In this document: positions 5,859 to 10,894 of the stretch, piece by piece | Position numbering within the stretch: the stretch's first letter is position 1 | Layout of the letters: every line of letters begins with the position of its first letter | Assembly: GCA_002338335.1 (NCBI GenBank) | Contig: DDIC01000061.1 | Location: 1 to 10,894 of the forward strand | Direction: 5' to 3' | DNA: 10,894 bases | From: Bacteroidetes bacterium UBA1860 | Lineage (GTDB): Bacteria > Bacteroidota > Rhodothermia > Balneolales > Balneolaceae | Notes under the pieces: generated by a model | What the model was told of the DNA's origin: nothing | Seen by the model: only the letters and a program-made list of their open reading frames with translations | The model's database searches: none | Program-made: the position numbers and the translations under genes

Positions 5859-8800
5859 ATGAGCTCTTTTAAACACTTCTTTCGTCCAATACTCCTTGGG
5901 CTAGGGATGATCATTTCCATTGCACCCACCACCGCTTTCGCACAAGATGCGGAGCTCGTTACTGGACAGGTCGTGGATGCAGAAACACAGCAAGGCATAC
6001 TTCTTGCAACTATTCTTTATCTAGACAGTGATGGGGAATCTCTCGGAGGTCAAACAACCGATGCTGAAGGTTATTATTCACTTGACATACCACAATCTGC
6101 TACTCAAATGCGTGTATCCGCTGTCGGGTATAATGATTTGTTTGTCAATCTGCCAATTCAAGATGGCACCATTCTAGAGTTAACGTCTCAGATTGAGCAA
6201 CTAGATGACCTCGTTGTTACAGCGCTTGGCTTTAAACGAGATCAAAAATCTATTGGTTATTCTGTAGAGACGATTGACGCAGAAGATTTTACAAGTGCCA
6301 AAGAGACTAATCTTGTTAACTCACTTTCTGGTAAAGTTGCTGGTGTTCAAATCACTGGAAGCTCCAATGGTGTAACGGCTTCGTCCAATATTACGATTCG
6401 TGGAGAGTCTTCACTTACAGGAAATAACCAACCGCTATTTGTGGTCAACGGTCTTCCCATTACCAATGGACTAACAACTCCTGGCGATGGATTAAACGGG
6501 TCTTCAACCATTGACTTTGGGAATGCTGCCAGTATTATCAACCCGTATGATATTGAATCTATCTCGGTTCTAAAGGGACCTGCAGCCTCTGCGCTGTATG
6601 GAACACGTGCGAGTGACGGTGTCATTTTGATTACTACAAAGACAGGTCAGAATGCAGCAGAAGGAATAAGTGTCGACTTCACAACCGACCTACTTGTATC
6701 AAGCGTGCTTCGCCATCCTGACTGGCAAAACACCTTTGGTGGCGGTGGATACGGTCGTCGTGATTATGAGACAGGTACTCAATATTATGGAACTTATGAT
6801 GCCTTCGGCGAGAGTTGGGGGCCTAGAATGGATGGGCGTATGGTACGCCAATTTGGTTCCAATGGACCTGAGCCTTTTCTACCCCAACCAGATAATGTGA
6901 AAGGGTTCTATGAGACAGGTGTTAAAAACACGAATAATATTGCCTTAACCTTCAATGATCGTACGTCTAACTTTAGAATGTCGTTCATGCGTTTAGACCA
7001 GCAGGGAATTGTTCCAAATACAGATCTAACGCGTAATAGTTTCTCCTTGAATGGCGGGACTAAAATAAACAATCGTATAACGGTTAGTGGTAACATGAAC
7101 TACATTGATGGGGGGTCAGATAATGTACCTAATGCAGGGTATGATGAGTCGTCATCCATTATGTATGGTTGGTTATGGTATCCCAGAAACCTAAATCTCT
7201 CACGTCTCGAGAATTATTGGGTGGAGGGACAGGAAGGCCTGCAACAGTCCAATCATGAGTTGCTATGGACCAATAATCCATATTTCCTTGTTAACGAAAA
7301 CACCAATAGCTATCAACGTCAACGCTTTATAGGAAATGTTCAATTAGAGTATGATATCACCTCTAAGTTGAAAGCTCGGTTCCGTTCAAGTGGAGATGTA
7401 AACAACGAGTCAAGGCAATATCGTCGCGCTATCTCAACTCTTGCAACCTTTGAAAATCGTGGGAGTTACCGCGAAGATGAGCTTTATTTCAAGGAAACAA
7501 ATCAAGAGGTCTTGTTAACGTATAGCGAGCGAGATGCGACCAAAGACATTAATTATGAGGTGTCTGTTGGTGCAAATGCTATGCGACAAGAGGCATCGGA
7601 AGTCCGTAATTTTGCAGATGGATTAGTGGTTCCAAGCCTATTTAATATTGGGAACTCACTAGGCGATATTGCTACAAGCCAGTTCAGGCAAGAAAAAGAG
7701 ATCCAATCCGTGTTTGGATTGGCTGAAGTCTCCTTTCAGAATTCCATTTTCTTGAGTTTTACAGCTCGTAATGACTGGGCTTCTACTCTTCCAACGGATA
7801 ATAACTCATACTTCTACCCAAGTGTTTCATTAACTGCGGCCTTAACGGATTTGTTTGACATAAATGCCCCTTGGCTATCTTTTGCAAACATCCGTGCAGC
7901 ATATGCTGAGGTAGGTGGCGATACAAATCCATACAACACGCGTAATGTCTACAACTATGGCAATGTCTGGGGTGGGCAGTTTGTTGCTACCGAAAGTTCG
8001 TTGCTGCGCAATCCTGAGCTCAAGCCAGAGCGTACAACAAGTTTAGAATTGGGAACAGATTTACGCTTCCTGGACAATAGACTCCGTGTCGATTTCACGT
8101 GGTATGACATCCGAAGTAAGGATCAGATCATTAATCTTCCGCTTGCCAAATCAACTGGCTATGATGCCAAATTGATTAACGCGGGTGAAATTAAAAACGA
8201 AGGTATTGAGCTGCTCGTTTCTGGTACCCCCATCCAAAAGCAAAACTTTAGTTGGGAGGTCACCGCTAATTATGCAAGAAATACAAGTGAAGTAGTGTCG
8301 CTCGCAGACGGAATTGACTCCTACCTAATCGTCCCAGATATGTATCCAGCGGATGGTGGACAGGATCTTTCTCTAGAGGCTCGTGTAGGCCAACCACTTG
8401 GTCAGCTCATTGGGTTTGACTTTGAGCGTGTTCAATCGGGTCCATACAAGGGTCAGATTATTCATGAAAATGGATTACCTGTTTTAAATACCTCAGAGAA
8501 AGTGAGTGCAGGTACTTATCAGCCTGATTTTACCTATGGATTTGGGAACACCTTCCGCTGGAAAGACTTCTCTCTTTTTATTCAATTTGACGGTCGCGTT
8601 GGTGGTAACATCTATAGCCGCTCTCAAGCACTACTCGTAGGTGGTGGGGCGATTACCAACAAAGATGACGAACGTCTTGGGAGTATTCTTGTAGGACGTG
8701 TCGAATTGCCACCTTTGAATTACGACTCAAATGGACAGCCACCGCGTGATGCCAATGGTAATATCATCTGGGGTGACCCTATTAACTCAGGTTCGTTTGT

Positions 8801-9179
8801 TGGGCCAGGTGTGAAAATTGGTCCAAATGGAGAGTATGTCCCTAATGACGTGGGAGTAGCTACTCGAGATTATGTCATTAAGTACTATAACAATGAGTTT
8901 AATCGCGATGTCATCACTTCAGCTACCTATGAAAATACCTGGATGAAGCTTCGTGAAATGAGATTAACCTATGGTCTCCCTTCTTCCGTAGCAGAGTCTA
9001 TGGGGCTCAAGTACGTAAACGTCTCCGCTGTAGGTCGTAACCTATTGTTGTTCACTGACGTACCAACTATCGATCCAGAGGCATTTTCAATTCGTAATGG
9101 GCGTATTGTTCAAGGTTTTGAAAGTACATCCATTCCATCCACGCGGAACTTTGGCCTCACGATCAACTTCGGGCTTTAA
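5859..9179 (+). CDS. SusC/RagA-family TonB-linked outer membrane transporter
   Basis: A 1106-residue TonB-dependent outer-membrane channel, energised by TonB-ExbBD, that imports a ligand captured with its SusD partner. A signal peptide covers residues 1-28 (cleavage likely after TAFA, before QDAE). Residues 34-110 are a carboxypeptidase-regulatory-like beta sandwich (VTGQVVDAETQQGI ... AVGYNDL) found at the front of SusC proteins. A TonB-box-like DDLVVTALG is at 116-124. The plug domain follows, with SLSGKVAGVQI (155-165), ITIRGESSL (178-186) and the SusC signature SVLKGPAASALYGTRASDG (236-254). The remainder is the 22-strand barrel, ending in RNFGLTINFGL. The ATG at 5859 is chosen because it gives a standard signal peptide; the leader is A-rich without a clear Shine-Dalgarno. 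susD follows after 18 nt. Substrate is not predictable: no glycosidase, peptidase or polysaccharide lyase lies nearby in the window. Confidence 0.95.
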   Translation: MSSFKHFFRPILLGLGMIISIAPTTAFAQDAELVTGQVVDAETQQGILLATILYLDSDGESLGGQTTDAEGYYSLDIPQSATQMRVSAVGYNDLFVNLPIQDGTILELTSQIEQLDDLVVTALGFKRDQKSIGYSVETIDAEDFTSAKETNLVNSLSGKVAGVQITGSSNGVTASSNITIRGESSLTGNNQPLFVVNGLPITNGLTTPGDGLNGSSTIDFGNAASIINPYDIESISVLKGPAASALYGTRASDGVILITTKTGQNAAEGISVDFTTDLLVSSVLRHPDWQNTFGGGGYGRRDYETGTQYYGTYDAFGESWGPRMDGRMVRQFGSNGPEPFLPQPDNVKGFYETGVKNTNNIALTFNDRTSNFRMSFMRLDQQGIVPNTDLTRNSFSLNGGTKINNRITVSGNMNYIDGGSDNVPNAGYDESSSIMYGWLWYPRNLNLSRLENYWVEGQEGLQQSNHELLWTNNPYFLVNENTNSYQRQRFIGNVQLEYDITSKLKARFRSSGDVNNESRQYRRAISTLATFENRGSYREDELYFKETNQEVLLTYSERDATKDINYEVSVGANAMRQEASEVRNFADGLVVPSLFNIGNSLGDIATSQFRQEKEIQSVFGLAEVSFQNSIFLSFTARNDWASTLPTDNNSYFYPSVSLTAALTDLFDINAPWLSFANIRAAYAEVGGDTNPYNTRNVYNYGNVWGGQFVATESSLLRNPELKPERTTSLELGTDLRFLDNRLRVDFTWYDIRSKDQIINLPLAKSTGYDAKLINAGEIKNEGIELLVSGTPIQKQNFSWEVTANYARNTSEVVSLADGIDSYLIVPDMYPADGGQDLSLEARVGQPLGQLIGFDFERVQSGPYKGQIIHENGLPVLNTSEKVSAGTYQPDFTYGFGNTFRWKDFSLFIQFDGRVGGNIYSRSQALLVGGGAITNKDDERLGSILVGRVELPPLNYDSNGQPPRDANGNIIWGDPINSGSFVGPGVKIGPNGEYVPNDVGVATRDYVIKYYNNEFNRDVITSATYENTWMKLREMRLTYGLPSSVAESMGLKYVNVSAVGRNLLLFTDVPTIDPEAFSIRNGRIVQGFESTSIPSTRNFGLTINFGL

Positions 9180-9197
9180 AATTGATAGAGGTACGAC

Positions 9198-10751
9198 ATG
9201 AAAATTGATAAAACATTGAATCTATTCTCACGAATGCAAAGCCCAAAAAAAAGAATGATGAAAAACATCCAAAAATTAGGAGTAATGCTGTTGCTTACAG
9301 TAATGATCTCCGCATGTACAGATGGCTTTGACGCTGTCAACACAAATCCCAACCAACCCACAGAAGTTGGCTCAGAGGCCCTAGTTCCTAGTGCCATCAG
9401 AAGCTCTGTGAATGCACATGTAACCATGTCATATTTGGTGGGGAACAACATTGGACAAATCACAGCCAAAACACTTCGGATCCAAGTGGACTCATACCAG
9501 TGGAACTCCTTCAATAACTTTGTTTGGAGTCCGCTCTATGAAACATTACGTGACGTTGAAAGTCTACACGGTGTCGCTGTTGAAGAGGGAAATACAGCCG
9601 CACAAGGTGTTGCTTTAGTCCTCCGGGCATGGATTTACTCTATTCTGACAGATGCGTATGGAGATATCCCATACTCTGAGGCTATTGGCGCAGATGAAGA
9701 TGTCTTATTCCCTGCATATGACACTCAAGAAGAGATTTATCTGGGCCCAAACGGCATCATTGCTACGTTGAGTGAGGCATCGAGTCTCTTAAGCTCAACA
9801 ACAAGTACTCTCAATGGTGACATTCTGTACGATGGAGATGTTCAAAAATGGGAGCAACTTGCCAATGCGCTTCAACTACGTCTCTGGCTACGTGTGTCTG
9901 ACAAGGTGCCATCACAAGCAGCCAGCGCTTTACAGTCTCTTGTAAGTCAAGGTAATTTAATGTCCGGAGTCAATGATGGTGGTATGTTGACATATCTAGA
10001 GACATCCCCAAACATCTATCCCACGTTTCAGTTAAAGGTGGGTGATTTTGATGCGGTTGCGATATCATCACGTGCTGTTGATTCACTAAGCAACTGGAAT
10101 GATCCTAGACTCGAGATTTACGCTCGTCCCGCAAATGCGCCCGTACCAACTGGAGATGACCCTAGGTATTTAGGTTATATAAACGGCGCTCTTGAGGGTG
10201 GAAATACATCACTATTAGGATATCGGTATTACAACTATGCCGGTCACCAAACAAGTGCATCCCGAGCAAAAGGCATTATTATGACACACGCTGAGCAAGA
10301 GTTCATTCTAGCAGAAGCAGCCCAGCGTGGGATGATTAGTGCAGATGCCAAGGCACATTATGATGCAGGTGTCATAAGCAGCATGCTTCAGTATAATGCA
10401 GAGACCTTGTTTCCATACACGTCCATTAATGGTGTAACATTTGACTCACCAGCAGATTATATGGCACAACCAAGCGTAGATTTTGCTAGTGCTGAGGACA
10501 AACTTGAGCGCATCGCATCACAAAAATGGGTTGCTCTATTCTTTACAGGTCTCGAGCCTTGGTTTGATTGGAGGAGAACAGGGCGTCCCGCAATGGAACC
10601 AACCTTGAATAACATTAATAATGATGTTGTCCCAGTACGATTCCGCTACCCAGGCGATGAACCCCTACTCAACAAAGCAAATTATGACGCTGCGGTATCT
10701 CGCATAGGTGGAGATAACATCAACAGCGACATGTGGTTGGTGCAAGAGTAA
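9198..10751 (+). CDS. SusD/RagB-family outer membrane lipoprotein (SusD-like_2 type)
   Basis: The surface lipoprotein partner of the upstream SusC, forming the lid that binds and delivers substrate. The signal ends in the lipobox ISAC, giving lipid-modified Cys40, followed by CTDGFDAVNTNPNQP, the N-terminus usual for the SusD-like_2 (PF12771-type) subgroup. Further family marks are TDAYGDIPYSEA (151-162), KWEQLANALQLRLWLR (217-232), the helix THAEQEFILAEAAQRG (363-378) and the C-terminal QKWVALFFTGLEPWFDWRR (442-460). Length 517 is normal. ATG 9198 has AGAGG at a good distance and is used here. It gives an unusually long 27-residue N-region, whereas ATG 9255 would give a typical 20-residue lipoprotein signal, so the true start is open. 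The ligand class is unknown; this subgroup sits with transporters of varied substrates, not only glycans. Confidence 0.93.
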   Translation: MKIDKTLNLFSRMQSPKKRMMKNIQKLGVMLLLTVMISACTDGFDAVNTNPNQPTEVGSEALVPSAIRSSVNAHVTMSYLVGNNIGQITAKTLRIQVDSYQWNSFNNFVWSPLYETLRDVESLHGVAVEEGNTAAQGVALVLRAWIYSILTDAYGDIPYSEAIGADEDVLFPAYDTQEEIYLGPNGIIATLSEASSLLSSTTSTLNGDILYDGDVQKWEQLANALQLRLWLRVSDKVPSQAASALQSLVSQGNLMSGVNDGGMLTYLETSPNIYPTFQLKVGDFDAVAISSRAVDSLSNWNDPRLEIYARPANAPVPTGDDPRYLGYINGALEGGNTSLLGYRYYNYAGHQTSASRAKGIIMTHAEQEFILAEAAQRGMISADAKAHYDAGVISSMLQYNAETLFPYTSINGVTFDSPADYMAQPSVDFASAEDKLERIASQKWVALFFTGLEPWFDWRRTGRPAMEPTLNNINNDVVPVRFRYPGDEPLLNKANYDAAVSRIGGDNINSDMWLVQE

Positions 10752-10763
10752 TACGTTGACCGT

Positions 10764-10791
10764 TTGTGAGTTTTTTTGCAAGGACTCACAA
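10764..10791. repeat. Perfect 8-bp inverted repeat downstream of susD
   Basis: TTGTGAGT (10764-10771) pairs exactly with ACTCACAA (10784-10791) around a 12-nt loop that starts with a run of T. It lies 12 nt after the susD stop. The T-run is inside the loop and none follows the stem, so it is not a standard terminator. It could stabilise the 3' end of the susCD transcript or be chance. Confidence 0.4.
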
Positions 10792-10841
10792 TAATGAATT
10801 TGTCAGGTCGTTATAGGCTTGGTAAGTGAAAGAGCGGAAAA

Positions 10842-10872
10842 CCCTCTTCGGAAACGAAGGGGGCTTTTTTTT
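10842..10872 (+). terminator. Intrinsic terminator of the susC-susD transcript
   Basis: CCCTCTTCG (10842-10850) and CGAAGGGGG (10855-10863) form a 9-bp stem with one G-U pair and a GAAA tetraloop, followed by C and eight T residues (10865-10872). This is a strong Rho-independent terminator. It lies about 90 nt after the susD stop with no gene between, so the transcript most likely ends with susD. Confidence 0.9.
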
Positions 10873-10894
10873 GTTTGTCAAGGCATGACTCCTT

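Overview
The window looks like chromosomal DNA of a Bacteroidota-type bacterium (Bacteroidota, Balneolota or Rhodothermota). The main evidence is a complete SusC/SusD outer-membrane pair, which is essentially confined to that group. A Na+-coupled-type BCCT osmolyte transporter with a linked universal stress protein hints at a marine or salt-exposed lifestyle, but this is inference. Base composition is moderate and looks even across the genes. I see no transposase, integrase, phage gene, tRNA, rRNA or CRISPR array.

Layout. (1) Positions 1-971, minus strand: a two-gene unit, a DsbA-like thiol:disulfide protein followed 8 nt later by hemW, which starts with TTG and runs off the left edge. (2) Positions 972-1257: a divergent intergenic region. 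(3) Positions 1258-5616, plus strand: a tight run of pruA (L-glutamate gamma-semialdehyde dehydrogenase), a BCCT transporter and a tandem-domain UspA protein. The uspA start overlaps the transporter stop (ATGA), and uspA is split by an apparent +1 frameshift near 4945-4956. (4) Positions 5617-5858: a repeat-rich leader with three exact 9-bp copies of a half-site (TTTACATAA/TTATGTAAA) and two interlocked inverted repeats. (5) Positions 5859-10751: susC and susD, 18 nt apart. (6) Positions 10752-10894: an inverted repeat, then a strong intrinsic terminator that closes the susCD unit.

How the genes may work together. PruA performs the last step of proline catabolism to glutamate. The BCCT transporter imports a compatible solute such as glycine betaine, proline betaine or proline. 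A Usp protein next to an osmolyte transporter recalls TeaD beside the TeaABC ectoine transporter of Halomonas. The three together look like an osmolyte uptake and catabolism module. The SusCD pair is a TonB-dependent importer with no degradative enzyme beside it in the window, so its substrate cannot be read from context. I found no clearly new system. The points most worth checking are the uspA frameshift, the susC leader, and the hairpin that masks the hemW ribosome binding site.
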